Both the position numbers and the translations under genes were made by a program. Shown piece by piece: positions 1 through 8,231 of a stretch of DNA of 38,395 bases; positions within the stretch are counted from its first letter, which is position 1, and the number at the start of each line of letters is the position of its first letter. Location: positions 1 to 38,395 of the forward strand of contig CANJCQ010000039.1 in the NCBI GenBank assembly GCA_947473355.1, read 5' to 3'. The stretch is from Sphingomonadaceae bacterium. GTDB taxonomy: Bacteria > Pseudomonadota > Alphaproteobacteria > Sphingomonadales > Sphingomonadaceae. The notes beneath the pieces were generated by a model that did not search any database, had not been told where the DNA came from, and was given only the letters and a program-made list of their open reading frames with translations.

Positions 1-78
1 ATCAAACAGCGCGAAAGGATCAAACGGCAGACCATCGAATATCGGCGCTTGCAACACCGCAAGATCGCTGCTTAACAT
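1..78 (-). CDS. N-terminal 26 codons of a protein cut by the window edge
   Basis: An ATG at 78 (minus strand) opens a frame that runs without a stop to the window edge. It begins MLSSDLAVLQAPIFDGLPF. A clear ribosome binding site (AGGGGG, about 4 nt spacing) lies just upstream, which is the main reason for calling it a gene. The 26 residues visible show no recognisable motif or signal peptide, so no function is given. It is divergent from the CoxG-like gene, so the 135 bp between them should contain both promoters. Confidence 0.55.
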   Translation of the reverse strand, partial: MLSSDLAVLQAPIFDGLPFDPFALFD

Positions 79-213
79 CAACCCCCTGACGATGCCCGCA
101 CTCCGCTAATCTAAGCCGCGAAGTGTGCCAAATGTTGTGACGACGGACATGCCGGCAAAATGGGACAAGGCATGCGATGCCCCTGCGGATGGCTCCGGCC
201 CTGAGGTTTCGGC

Positions 214-771
214 ATGATCGAGACGGTTCAGGCTGTACCGGTCAGGGTCGGGATCGATCAGGTCTGGGTCTATGTGAAGGATATCCGCCGCTGGGCACAG
301 CTCGTTCCGGGGTTGCAGGATTGCGAGATCATCAGCGAGAACGATTCCCGCTGGGTGCTCAAGGTGGGCGTGGGCGGGCTGGTGCGGACCGTCAAAGTGT
401 CGGTCAGCGTTGATCAGTGGGACGGGCCGGAGCGGGTGCTCTTTTCGTTCAAGCTCCAGGGCGATCCGGTGACGGGTGGCGGTTCCTATGTCGCCGCCGC
501 GACCGGATCCGACGCGATCACAATGACGCTTTCGCTGCGGGTCGAAGGCGGCGGTCCGATGGCGCCTATGTGGGAGGCCATGGGCGGGCCGCTCCTGCCC
601 AAATTCGCCCTCGCTTTCGCTGAGCAACTCGCCGAGGGAATCGAGGCGGAATATGCTGGGGCTGCGCCGGATGGCAGTGGCTCGCAGGTGGCCAATCGGC
701 CAAAGCAGGGCCCGTTTGCCCTGTTGATCTGGCTGTGGCGGGCGCTGTTCGGCAGGCGGCGGAATCTGTGA
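214..771 (+). CDS. CoxG-like SRPBCC-fold protein with C-terminal membrane tail
   Basis: This 185-aa protein resembles the CoxG (carbon monoxide dehydrogenase subunit G) branch of the SRPBCC/START-like fold. The core (about residues 1-140) has the typical helix-grip pattern: an early segment V-W-x-x-V-K-D-I-x-x-W, then V-P-G-L-Q-D-C, then alternating beta strands. The tail ends in a hydrophobic-aromatic stretch (LLIWLWRALFG) followed by arginines, as in CoxG proteins anchored to the inner membrane. In the CO dehydrogenase system CoxG recruits the enzyme to the membrane, but no coxSML genes are present. Here it more likely binds a hydrophobic ligand or anchors a partner such as the P450 80 bp downstream (inference). 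The ATG at 214 has only a weak GAGG upstream. Confidence 0.75.
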   Translation: MIETVQAVPVRVGIDQVWVYVKDIRRWAQLVPGLQDCEIISENDSRWVLKVGVGGLVRTVKVSVSVDQWDGPERVLFSFKLQGDPVTGGGSYVAAATGSDAITMTLSLRVEGGGPMAPMWEAMGGPLLPKFALAFAEQLAEGIEAEYAGAAPDGSGSQVANRPKQGPFALLIWLWRALFGRRRNL

Positions 772-851
772 GGAGCGAGATCACAGGAAGCTTGCAATTT
801 CGTTCGTCGCGATGTTAGCGTCGCTGGCTGGCGGCACCGTGGAGAGCAAGC

Positions 852-2114
852 ATGATGGACCTGGATTTCTACTCCGATAGTTCGATCATTGCAGATTCCA
901 GGAGCTACTTTGATGCGATGCGCGCCCAGGGCCCGATCGTTCGCGAGCCATTCTGGAATTCGCTGATTGTCACTGGCTATGACGAGGTCATGGAAATTCT
1001 CGTCAACAAGGACGGGGTCTTTTCCAGCACCGTTTCGATCCTTGGCCCCAACCCCGGCCTGCCGTTTGAGCCTGCGCCGCATGATATCAGGGCGCAGCTG
1101 GACGAGGTTCGCAGCGCCATGCCCTGGGCGGATCATCTGGTCTGCTTCGACGGCAAGAAGCACACGGAGCACCGCATGCTGCTGGGCGGACTTCTCACAT
1201 ACAAGCGGCTGAAGCAGAACGAGGAATACCTGCATGGCCTGTCGGACATGCTGATCGATCGCTTTATCGCAAAGGGCAAATGCGATGTTGTGCCCGAATT
1301 CGGCCACGCCACCACTGTCTATGCCATTTCCGACCTGATGGGCATCCCGATCGAAGACCGCGCGCTGCTGCTGGAACAGATGGGCGCGCCGCCGAGCCAG
1401 CTGGCTGGTGATGCTCCGCTCAAGGTCGGCCCCGATCCGCTATCGGCGATGAAACCGCTGTTCGACAAATATCTGCGTGAACGCATCGAGAGCCCACGCG
1501 GCGACCTGATGAGCGATCTGGTCCAGGCGAAGTTCAAGGACGGCACCAGCCCGCCATTCGATACGCTTTCCAACCTCGCCTGCTTCCTGTTCGGGGCCGG
1601 ACAGGACACCACCTCGCGGCTGATCGCCATGGCCGTCCTGATCCTGGGCGAGCGGACGGACCTGCAGGCGAAGCTGCGCGCCGAACCAGAGCGCATCGCG
1701 GACTTTATCGAGGAGGTGTTGCGCCATGACGCGCCGGTCAAGGTGGCCTATCGCCTCGCTACTGTCGACACCAAGATCGGCGACTTCGATATTCCCGCCG
1801 GCACCATTGCCAATGTCTGTCTCAGCGCTGCCAGCAACGATGCGGCGAAATTTGCTGATCCCGCGAGCTTCGACATCGACCGGCCAAACGTGCGCGATCA
1901 CATGGGTTTCAGCAAAGGCCCGCACGGCTGCCTCGGCGCGCCGCTCGGCCGGATGGAATCTCGTATCGCTATCGAACACCTGCTGAAGCGGACCAGCGAC
2001 ATCCGCATTTCCGAGGAACAACATGGGCCCCCCGGTGCGCGCAGCTATCGCTTCGAGCCGACATATACCTTCCGCAGCCTCATGGACCTGCACATCCTCT
2101 TCGATCCCGCCTGA
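852..2114 (+). CDS. Cytochrome P450 monooxygenase
   Basis: A soluble bacterial P450 of 420 aa, the usual length for class I enzymes fed by a ferredoxin. The I-helix oxygen-activation motif is FGAGQDTT (residues 247-254, acid-alcohol pair D252/T253). The ExxR pair is E288/R291. The heme loop is FSKGPHGCLG with Cys360 as the iron ligand. It hydroxylates or otherwise oxidises a hydrophobic substrate using O2 and two electrons. No ferredoxin or ferredoxin reductase gene lies in this window, so the redox partner must be encoded elsewhere. An RBS (GGAGAG, 5 nt) precedes the ATG. It ends one base before the convergent VOC gene. The substrate is unknown. Bacterial P450s of this type in sphingomonads often act on terpenoids or steroids, which is only a family-level hint. 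Confidence 0.95.
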   Translation: MMDLDFYSDSSIIADSRSYFDAMRAQGPIVREPFWNSLIVTGYDEVMEILVNKDGVFSSTVSILGPNPGLPFEPAPHDIRAQLDEVRSAMPWADHLVCFDGKKHTEHRMLLGGLLTYKRLKQNEEYLHGLSDMLIDRFIAKGKCDVVPEFGHATTVYAISDLMGIPIEDRALLLEQMGAPPSQLAGDAPLKVGPDPLSAMKPLFDKYLRERIESPRGDLMSDLVQAKFKDGTSPPFDTLSNLACFLFGAGQDTTSRLIAMAVLILGERTDLQAKLRAEPERIADFIEEVLRHDAPVKVAYRLATVDTKIGDFDIPAGTIANVCLSAASNDAAKFADPASFDIDRPNVRDHMGFSKGPHGCLGAPLGRMESRIAIEHLLKRTSDIRISEEQHGPPGARSYRFEPTYTFRSLMDLHILFDPA

Positions 2115-2115
2115 G

Positions 2116-2595
2116 TTACCGCCAATCCCGGCCCGAATCGCCGAAGGGTATGACGTCGTCGGCATAGTCGATATCGCCGAGCACGATGTTGGTGTTCATC
2201 ACCTCGCCCGCCAAGCGCTCCCACAAAACCAGCTTGTCATGCCACGGCGAATCGGGATGGTCGTCCATCAAAGGGCCGACTTCAAAGCCCAACTTTGCCA
2301 GGCGCGCCTTGTGGGCATCGAGGTCTTTCACGCCGAACACGACCGAAGTGACACCTTCGCCCTTGGCCTCCAGCTCGCTCCACAGCCACGAATTGAAATC
2401 AGTGCGCTCCACCATCGGCGCGACCACTTCGAGCCCGGCTTCCCAGCTGATGCACATGGTGAAGCCCATGTCTGCCCGGGCAAAGCGGGTCAGCGTGGCG
2501 CCGGTCAGCTTTTCGAGCTGGGCAACATTGGCATCGAGGTTTTCCGGGCGCGACAGCCAGGCGACATGATCTACGTGGTTGATGAATTTCTTCAT
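2116..2595 (-). CDS. VOC-family (glyoxalase/bleomycin resistance fold) protein
   Basis: A 159-aa two-module VOC protein. The start at 2595 (MKKFINHVDHV) is chosen over a longer upstream frame because GGGAAGG sits 5-7 nt before it. His residues in the N-terminal NHVDHV strand, a Glu in GLEVVAP near residue 58 and a Glu in the GEVMNT strand near residue 135 are candidate metal ligands of the paired beta-alpha-beta-beta-beta repeats. VOC proteins include epimerases, dioxygenases and lyases acting on small acyl-CoA or catechol-type substrates, and the exact reaction cannot be read here. It follows the SDR gene by 13 bp in the same operon, suggesting both act on the same intermediate. Confidence 0.8.
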   Translation of the reverse strand: MKKFINHVDHVAWLSRPENLDANVAQLEKLTGATLTRFARADMGFTMCISWEAGLEVVAPMVERTDFNSWLWSELEAKGEGVTSVVFGVKDLDAHKARLAKLGFEVGPLMDDHPDSPWHDKLVLWERLAGEVMNTNIVLGDIDYADDVIPFGDSGRDWR

Positions 2596-2608
2596 TGGTT
2601 CCTTCCCG

Positions 2609-3376
2609 TCAGAACATAGTCGCGCCGCCATCGACGCCGATGGTCTGGCCGGTGACATAATTGCCTTCGTCGCTGGCGAGGAACAGGCACATCGGCGCGA
2701 TGTCCTCGGGCGTGCCGAAACGGCCGATAGCGACCTTGGCGAGTTCGAGGTCGTATGTGCCCGAATCCTCGAGATACCAGATCGACTTTGGCGTCAGCGC
2801 CGAAGGCAGGATGGTGTTCACCCGGATGCCGTGCTTGCCCCATTCCTTGGCACCCGTGCGCGTCAGCGAGCGGATTGCTTCCTTGCTGGCAGAGTAGGCG
2901 AGAAAGCCCGGCTCGCTGCGTGGGCCATAGCTCGATCCCATGTTGATGATGGCGCCGCCGCCTTGGCTGACCATATGCGGGAAGCACAACTGCATCAGTT
3001 GCAGGGAGCCGAAGAAGGCCGACTGGAAATCGATCTTGCAGTTGGCTTCCATCTTGGGATCTTCGATCGGCAGATAGTCAGTGAAAGTGTGGGCGTTGTT
3101 GACCAGGATATCGATGCGGCCCCAGTCGTTGATCACCTTGCCGACTGTTGCTTCCGACTGGTCCATCTCGCCGGCCAGCGCCACCAACGTGTTGCAGGTG
3201 CCGCCAGCAGCGGTGATCTTGCCAGCGATTTCATCAAGTTTGCTCTGGGTGCGACCGGTGATCAGCACCTTGCAGCCCTGTGCCGCATAGCTTTCGGCGA
3301 TTGCCGCGCCGATGCCTTGCCCTGCGCCAGTGATGATTGCGACCTTGCCAGCCAGGCGTGATCCAGCTTCACTCAT
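2609..3376 (-). CDS. Short-chain dehydrogenase/reductase (SDR)
   Basis: A 255-aa classical SDR that interconverts an alcohol and a ketone using NAD(P). The cofactor loop TGAGQGIG is at 16-23. The catalytic residues are S148/S149 (MGSSYG), Y161 and K165 (YSASK). The C-terminal IGVDGG motif closes the fold. The structural motif usually written NNAG reads NNAH (93-96), a mild departure. It is first in a two-gene operon with the VOC protein and is divergent from the luciferase-like gene. The RBS is GGGAG about 9 nt before the ATG. The substrate is unknown, and its position among P450 and BVMO genes suggests it oxidises the hydroxyl groups they introduce (inference). Confidence 0.93.
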   Translation of the reverse strand: MSEAGSRLAGKVAIITGAGQGIGAAIAESYAAQGCKVLITGRTQSKLDEIAGKITAAGGTCNTLVALAGEMDQSEATVGKVINDWGRIDILVNNAHTFTDYLPIEDPKMEANCKIDFQSAFFGSLQLMQLCFPHMVSQGGGAIINMGSSYGPRSEPGFLAYSASKEAIRSLTRTGAKEWGKHGIRVNTILPSALTPKSIWYLEDSGTYDLELAKVAIGRFGTPEDIAPMCLFLASDEGNYVTGQTIGVDGGATMF

Positions 3377-3415
3377 GTCCCGAATCTCCCAAGATTTGTG
3401 TTGTTCGTCAATTTG

Positions 3416-3426
3416 GTAGCGGCTAC
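3416..3426. promoter_or_regulatory. Possible operator in the SDR/LLM divergent promoter region
   Basis: The 113-bp gap between the divergent SDR and luciferase-like genes contains the inverted repeat GTAGC-G-GCTAC inside TGGTAGCGGCTACA. The shape and sequence recall LacI-family operators (TGGTAnCGnTACCA type), but the outer bases match only partly. It lies about 40 bp from the SDR start and about 64 bp from the LLM start, a suitable place to control both. No LacI-type regulator is encoded in the window. Confidence 0.3.
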
Positions 3427-3489
3427 AGTTATGGCAGTCAATCGGCTGCCGCGACTGCGCGATAAAACCGACCGAGAGAGAGGCGGAAC

Positions 3490-4524
3490 ATGAAATTCGG
3501 CATCATCATCAACCGAACCATGATCGATCGCAAGTCGTCCGATCCATATGGGAAATTGTTCAGCTATCTGAATGAGATGGAAGACCTCGGCTATGACATG
3601 GGCTGGTGCGGGCATCACCGGTTTGCCGAAACTTCGGCATTTGGTGGGGAGACCGCGAGCGAACCTTCGGCGCCGTTGACCATGCTCGCCCCGCTGATCG
3701 CGCGCACCACGACCATGCAATTTTGCACCAACATCATGCTGGTGCCTTCGCGCCACCCGCTGGAGCTGGCCGAAGAGATAAACACGCTCAATGAAATGGC
3801 GAACAACCGGTTCATTCTGGGCGGCGGTATCGGCTACAAGCCCGACGAGTTCGAAAACTGCGGATGGAGCTTCAAATCCCGCGCCAAACGCTTCGAGGAA
3901 TGCCTCGAGATCCTGCGCCTCGCGATGAGCGGCGAACGCTTCTCCTGGCACGGCAATCACTTCACAATCGACGACGTCATGATCCAGCCGCCGCCCTTGC
4001 GTGGCCAAATTCCGCCGCTGTGGATCGGCGCGGTGAGCGACCCGGCGATGCGCCGGGCCGGGCGGCTGGGCGATGGCTGGATCATCAGCTTCGCCGAGCA
4101 CCTGGTGGAGCTGGCCGAGAAAGTGAAGGTCTACAAAGGCATCGCTGCCGAACATGGCCGCCCGGCCACACTGGCGCTGATGCGCGACGTGCATATTGCC
4201 GAACGTCGCGACCAGCTCGACCCCCACTTCCTGCCCAATGTCATCAAGGTCTGGCAGAGCTATGATGACATCGGCTCCAAGGCCGACCGCGATCCGCTGG
4301 CGGAAGAAGTGATGTTCGGCGGCAAGCAGGTGACGCTCGATGAGTTCGCGCCGAACCGCGCCGTGGTCGGCAACCCGGATGATTGCAACAAGGAGATGCA
4401 GCGGATCAAGGAGATCATCGATCCGGAGTGGTTCTTCATCACCCCGACCGGGGTCCCCGATCCCGAACAGCAGATCAGGGAATTGCGGCTGTTTGCAAAG
4501 GAAGTGATGCCGCATTTCCATTAG
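3490..4524 (+). CDS. Luciferase-like (LLM class) flavin-dependent oxidoreductase
   Basis: A 344-aa TIM-barrel protein of the bacterial-luciferase superfamily. The N-terminus MKFGIIINR is the first barrel strand. A GLGYD-like segment followed by W-C-G-H-H (about residues 38-43) fits the usual W-x-x-E/H-H strand. TNIMLVPSRHPLELAEEINTL and FILGGGIGYKPDEF are the characteristic central strands, and PPLWIGAVSDPAMRRAGRLGDGWI is the C-terminal signature. Members use reduced FMN or F420 to oxygenate or oxidise a substrate. Which flavin is used cannot be decided here, and no flavin reductase is adjacent. The start has a good RBS (AGAGAGGCGGAAC before ATG). It is divergent from the SDR-VOC operon and probably belongs to the same pathway. 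Confidence 0.92.
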   Translation: MKFGIIINRTMIDRKSSDPYGKLFSYLNEMEDLGYDMGWCGHHRFAETSAFGGETASEPSAPLTMLAPLIARTTTMQFCTNIMLVPSRHPLELAEEINTLNEMANNRFILGGGIGYKPDEFENCGWSFKSRAKRFEECLEILRLAMSGERFSWHGNHFTIDDVMIQPPPLRGQIPPLWIGAVSDPAMRRAGRLGDGWIISFAEHLVELAEKVKVYKGIAAEHGRPATLALMRDVHIAERRDQLDPHFLPNVIKVWQSYDDIGSKADRDPLAEEVMFGGKQVTLDEFAPNRAVVGNPDDCNKEMQRIKEIIDPEWFFITPTGVPDPEQQIRELRLFAKEVMPHFH

Positions 4525-4533
4525 GATTGACTG

Positions 4534-4625
4534 TCAGGTGGCACAGCCGAGCAGCTGCCCGGTGACATAGCCTGCCTCGTCCGAGGCGAAAAAGGCGACG
4601 GCCGCGGCGGCTTGGGCTCTCCTCC
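4534..4625 (-). pseudogene. C-terminal remnant of a short-chain dehydrogenase
   Basis: Reading the minus strand, a frame of about 30 codons encodes AAAVAFFASDEAGYVTGQLL and ends in TGA at 4534. This is the hallmark C-terminus of a classical SDR (the FLASDEAxYVTGQ strand). The usual VDGG that follows has decayed to GCAT. No start codon or Rossmann domain precedes it, because the alpha/beta hydrolase stop lies only about 15 bp upstream. It is therefore a truncated remnant at the end of the BVMO-hydrolase operon. The operon probably once carried a full SDR as its third gene, which would fit oxidation of the alcohol released by ester cleavage (inference). Confidence 0.75.
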
Positions 4626-4640
4626 GGTGCGCTGAAACGA

Positions 4641-5531
4641 CTAAGCCCTCGCGCAGTTTGCGATAATCGAGGCGACATAGATCCCGGTCAACTGCGCGGG
4701 CAGATCGTGGCCCATGCCGCCCAACTGCAGGTACCAGGCATTCGGTATGTTGTCGGCGGTGTCCAGTCCACAGATGGGCGGCATCAGAGGATCGTTGCTG
4801 CCGTGGATCACCAGTGTGGGGCAGGTGACCTTGCGCAGGGCCGGGCGGCGGTCGGGCGCGCCGCGGCCTGCGGCCAATTGCCGCGCGGCTCCGGGCGGGT
4901 AATAGGCGCGATCTGCCACCAGCCCCGCCATGCGGCGCAATTCTGCCTCGGGCGCGGGATAGGCCGGGCTGCCCAGTGTCCGGTTTAGCGACACCTGATG
5001 CGCCAGATAGCCTTCGCGATCCACTTGCGGATCAGGCGCAACGGCAGCCAGCTTGGCCAATGCTGCGGGATCGGAGCCAGGCAGGTCAGGATTGCCGCTT
5101 TGCGACATGATGCTGGTCATCGAGAGAACCCGGGCGCGATGGGCAATCGCCAGCTGCTGCGCCACCATACCGCCCAGCGACACGCCCACCACATGCGCTG
5201 CGGCAATACCCAGCGCGTCCAGCAAATCGGCCGCGTCGTCAGCCAGATCGGCGAGGGTATATGGCAAATCCGGCTCGCGCCCGGCCTTGCGCGCGGCCGT
5301 CACCTCGGCAAGGCTGGGGATCGGCGCATCAATCATGTGGGTCGAAAGGCCGATGTCGCGGCTGTCATAGCGCAGCAGGCGGAAGCCTTCAGCCGCCAGT
5401 GCATCGCACAGTGCCTGCGGCCAGCGGATCAGCTGGGCGCCGACGCCGTGAATCATCAGCAACGGCTGGCCATTTTCCGGGCCGGACAGTTCATATTCCA
5501 GAGTGATGCCGTTGGCCTGGGCCTGCGCCAT
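4641..5531 (-). CDS. Alpha/beta hydrolase, probable esterase partnering the BVMO
   Basis: A 296-aa alpha/beta-hydrolase. Visible elements are the oxyanion-hole strand MIHGVGAQ (about 26-33), the nucleophile elbow GVSLGG with Ser about 117, the acid region HGSNDPLMPP and the catalytic His in GGMGHDLP near the C-terminus. It would hydrolyse an ester, lactone or similar bond. It starts 12 bp after the BVMO stop, with AAAGGA about 7 nt before the ATG, so the two are co-transcribed. A monooxygenase that turns a ketone into an ester followed by an esterase is the classic ketone-cleavage pair, and that is the most likely role here (inference from context). An SDR remnant lies directly downstream. 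Confidence 0.9.
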   Translation of the reverse strand: MAQAQANGITLEYELSGPENGQPLLMIHGVGAQLIRWPQALCDALAAEGFRLLRYDSRDIGLSTHMIDAPIPSLAEVTAARKAGREPDLPYTLADLADDAADLLDALGIAAAHVVGVSLGGMVAQQLAIAHRARVLSMTSIMSQSGNPDLPGSDPAALAKLAAVAPDPQVDREGYLAHQVSLNRTLGSPAYPAPEAELRRMAGLVADRAYYPPGAARQLAAGRGAPDRRPALRKVTCPTLVIHGSNDPLMPPICGLDTADNIPNAWYLQLGGMGHDLPAQLTGIYVASIIANCARA

Positions 5532-5542
5532 AAGAGTTCCTT

Positions 5543-7003
5543 TCAGGTCCGCTGGCGAGGTTCAACGACGAAATCGGCATAGTCAGGCTGCGCGATCTGT
5601 TCTTTGAGCTCGGTCAGCGTGATCGGATTGAGCGTCGGTGTGCCGGTCTTGTCGAGATACCAGCTCTGGCAGCCGCCGGTGCCCCACAGCGAATTCCGCG
5701 CCAATTCGCGCACGCCTTCCAGCCATGACCGGCTTGCCTCTTCCTTCGGCGCCAGCAGCACGTCGTCGCTGACGATCCGGTCGATCAGCTGCATCAGATA
5801 GTCCGCCTGTGCCTCGACAATTCCGATCACTGAAGCGCTGCCGCCCGGCGAATAGGGGCCGTTGATCATCAGGAAATTGGGCATGTGCGGGATCATGACC
5901 GAATGATAGGACAGCGGCAGATCCTGCCATACCTGATCCAGCGTCCTGCCGTCCATGCCCGTCACCTGCATCGGCCGCAGATAGGCGTGGGCATCGAAAC
6001 CCGTGGCATAGACCAGCACGTCGATCTCATGCAGCGCACCATCCTCGGTGCGCACCCCTTCGGGCTCGATCCGGGCGAAGCCCTCGGTGATGACTTCCAC
6101 CCCCGGCTTCTGGATGGCGTCATAGAACCCGTCCGAGAAGACCAGCCGCTTGCAGCCGACTTCGTAGTCCGGCGTCAGTTTGCGTCGCAGTTCGGGATCG
6201 CGGATGCTTGCCAGCATGTCGTGGCACACCTTGTCTCGCGCGGCTCGGGCTTCGGCGCTGCCGGTGGTCGCCTTGCCGCGCTCTTCGGTCTCGCTCTGCA
6301 ATTGCAAGTAATAGTGCTTCCAATGCGAGGGCGAGAGGCGGAACATCAGCCGCCGCCACCACGGATTGGGCGTGTTCTTGACCGGATAGACCCACTGCGC
6401 GGTGCGCTGGAACACCGTTAGCGCAGGCACCTCGCCCGCCAGCGCAGTGATCACCTGCGTTGCGGTTGAGCCGGTTCCGATCAGACCGATGCGCTTGCAG
6501 GTAAGGTCGACTGACTGGTCCCAGCGCGCGGTATGAAATTGCGCCCCGGCAAAGTTCTCCGCGCCTGCGATTTGAGGCACGACCGGATGATGCAGCCGGC
6601 CCACTGCCGCGATCACAACGTCTGCCTGATATTCGCAGCCATCCTGCGTGGTCAGCTGCCAGACGCCTTCCGCGAAACGCGCCGAGCACACTTCCTTGCC
6701 ATATTTGATATGCGGCAACACGCCATAACGCCGCGCGACACCTTGGTTGTATTTCCAGATATCCGCGCCCCTGGCATAGCGGGTCTGCCAGCCGGGATTG
6801 CGAGCGAACGAATAGGTATAGAGGTGCGCCGCGACATCGCACGCAACGCCGGGATAGACATTATCGCGCCAGGTGCCGCCCATCTCGCTGGCCTTTTCCA
6901 GCACGGTGAAATTGCGATAGCCCTGTTCGAGCAGCCGGATCGCCATCAGCACCCCGGAAATGCCCGATCCGATGATGATGAAGCGGGTGTCCCTGCCTGC
7001 CAT
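5543..7003 (-). CDS. Baeyer-Villiger-type flavin monooxygenase
   Basis: A 486-aa FAD/NADPH class B monooxygenase. The FAD Rossmann loop is GSGISG (12-17), followed by the GGTWRDNVYPG segment (42-52). The diagnostic type I BVMO fingerprint FxGxxxHxxxW(P/D) is present as FAGAQFHTARWD (151-162). The NADPH loop GTGSTA is at 176-181. It should insert oxygen next to a carbonyl, giving an ester or lactone. The ATG at 7003 is preferred over a longer frame (to 7129), because the extension is cysteine- and arginine-rich and lies before the FAD strand, while AAGG sits about 6 nt before 7003. It forms an operon with the downstream hydrolase. Its promoter region carries a perfect palindrome at 7102-7117. 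Confidence 0.93.
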   Translation of the reverse strand: MAGRDTRFIIIGSGISGVLMAIRLLEQGYRNFTVLEKASEMGGTWRDNVYPGVACDVAAHLYTYSFARNPGWQTRYARGADIWKYNQGVARRYGVLPHIKYGKEVCSARFAEGVWQLTTQDGCEYQADVVIAAVGRLHHPVVPQIAGAENFAGAQFHTARWDQSVDLTCKRIGLIGTGSTATQVITALAGEVPALTVFQRTAQWVYPVKNTPNPWWRRLMFRLSPSHWKHYYLQLQSETEERGKATTGSAEARAARDKVCHDMLASIRDPELRRKLTPDYEVGCKRLVFSDGFYDAIQKPGVEVITEGFARIEPEGVRTEDGALHEIDVLVYATGFDAHAYLRPMQVTGMDGRTLDQVWQDLPLSYHSVMIPHMPNFLMINGPYSPGGSASVIGIVEAQADYLMQLIDRIVSDDVLLAPKEEASRSWLEGVRELARNSLWGTGGCQSWYLDKTGTPTLNPITLTELKEQIAQPDYADFVVEPRQRT

Positions 7004-7101
7004 GCCAGCCTTCAAACTCCGCCCCTTCCAAAACCTGTTCCTGTGATTGTTGCACAACCACTTTTCAGCACAACAGCGCAATTCGCGCGATCCACTATCC
7101 A

Positions 7102-7117
7102 GTTTGCATATGCAAAC
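7102..7117. promoter_or_regulatory. Perfect 16-bp palindrome, probable operator
   Basis: GTTTGCATATGCAAAC reads identically on both strands. It sits near the middle of the 196-bp gap between the divergent BVMO gene (start 7003) and the DUF gene (start 7200), about 85-100 bp from each start. A symmetric AT-rich site in a divergent promoter is typical of a dimeric repressor (TetR or GntR class, for example), which would switch both operons together. No TetR or GntR gene is in the window, so the regulator is unidentified. Confidence 0.55.
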
Positions 7118-7199
7118 CAAGATTCCCATTTGTGACTATATCCACAGTTTGCTAGCCCGCCTGCAGGCTCGCTATTCAGCGCGGGCAGGAGGATAGCCG

Positions 7200-8231
7200 A
7201 TGCTTGGCACGTTGCCGATCGAAGCAGACTGGATGCTGGCCGCGCCGCCCGCGCCGCCGTTTGATTGGGTGCGTGAGGGCACCTCCTACTGGCTGTTCGA
7301 GGAAAACGGCGCTTTCGGCATCCCGCGCAACGGCGTCGAGGCCGAGCCATGGTCGTGGGACAACCGCCGCTTCCAGTCGAACTTCGCCTTCGCCGACGGC
7401 CGCATCCTCCAGCGCTCGGGCGTGGGCGCCATGCCGCCAATCCTCGATAGCCAGGGCCGCCCGGCCATCTTCGGCGGCGGGCCGCTGACCTATCAATGCA
7501 TCGAGCCCTTCGCGCGCTGGCTGGTCAAGTTCGATGGCATGGTGATCGATACCCATGTGTCCAACCAGATCGCGCTGACTGTCGATCCGGAAAAGCTCAT
7601 CCCGCTGAAGTACGAGTTCGAGCTGACCATGGTCGTGCCGCCCAACGAGCAGGACATCTCGCCCGGCAAGTTCGCCAGCTGGGGCAAGGGCAAGCAGCGC
7701 GATGCCGCCTCGGTGGGTCTCGGCTGGCGGTTCGAACAGATGCTGCGCGGCGAGGGCGAGATCGAGGTCGATGGCACCCGGAAGGCGGCCAAGGTCAATG
7801 GCAGCCGGATCAAGCGGCGCAGCGTGCGCACAGACGGGCTGTTTCTGCGCGGCCATGCCTGGCAGGCCGTGGTCTTTCCCGATGGCCGCGCCGCCGGATA
7901 CGAAGCGCGCCCGGTGCACGATGATGGCAGCGAGCCGTGGAACGAGGGTTTTGTCTATCAGGACGGCAAGATGTATCATGCCAAGGCCACAAAGGTTCCC
8001 TGGCTGACGCAGGCTGTCGCGCGCGGTGACGATGTCTCGTTCGAGCTCGAATCCGAGCTCGGCATCACGCGCATCGAGGGCGTTACCGAGCTTTCGACCT
8101 TTCAGATGAGCAAGGATCACTTGCGCGGACTGGCGCTGGGCCAGAGCGGCGCGCGCTACACTTGGGACGGAGTCACTTCCTACGGGATGATCGAGAGATC
8201 CTCCACAACTCTGCTCAACGAGGCAAAATGA
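7200..8231 (+). CDS. Uncharacterised 343-aa protein (possibly DUF7064/DUF7065 type)
   Basis: I do not recognise a biochemical function. The protein is rich in beta-strand and aromatic residues, with WSWDNRRFQSNFAFADGR near residues 50-70, VGLGWRFEQMLRGEGE near 175-190, and RGHAWQAVVFPDGRAAGYE near 215-235. It has no signal peptide or membrane segment. The overall pattern resembles a family of about 330-350 aa proteins in degradation clusters of sphingomonads and actinobacteria, which I believe is annotated DUF7064/DUF7065, but I cannot verify that. A strong RBS (AGGAGG) precedes the ATG. Its stop overlaps the sulfotransferase start (ATGA), so the two are translationally coupled. It probably binds or modifies a lipid-like intermediate of the same pathway (inference). 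Confidence 0.8.
   Translation: MLGTLPIEADWMLAAPPAPPFDWVREGTSYWLFEENGAFGIPRNGVEAEPWSWDNRRFQSNFAFADGRILQRSGVGAMPPILDSQGRPAIFGGGPLTYQCIEPFARWLVKFDGMVIDTHVSNQIALTVDPEKLIPLKYEFELTMVVPPNEQDISPGKFASWGKGKQRDAASVGLGWRFEQMLRGEGEIEVDGTRKAAKVNGSRIKRRSVRTDGLFLRGHAWQAVVFPDGRAAGYEARPVHDDGSEPWNEGFVYQDGKMYHAKATKVPWLTQAVARGDDVSFELESELGITRIEGVTELSTFQMSKDHLRGLALGQSGARYTWDGVTSYGMIERSSTTLLNEAK

Noticed and set aside
3373..4521. 382-aa minus-strand ORF opposite the luciferase-like gene
   Set aside because: It is a codon-shadow of the real gene (His/Asp/Arg-rich, no family motif). The plus-strand frame has a clear LLM signature and RBS.
7004..7129. N-terminal extension of the BVMO to 7129
   Set aside because: The extra 42 residues are Cys/Arg-rich, cross the palindromic operator and precede the FAD strand, which starts normally from 7003.
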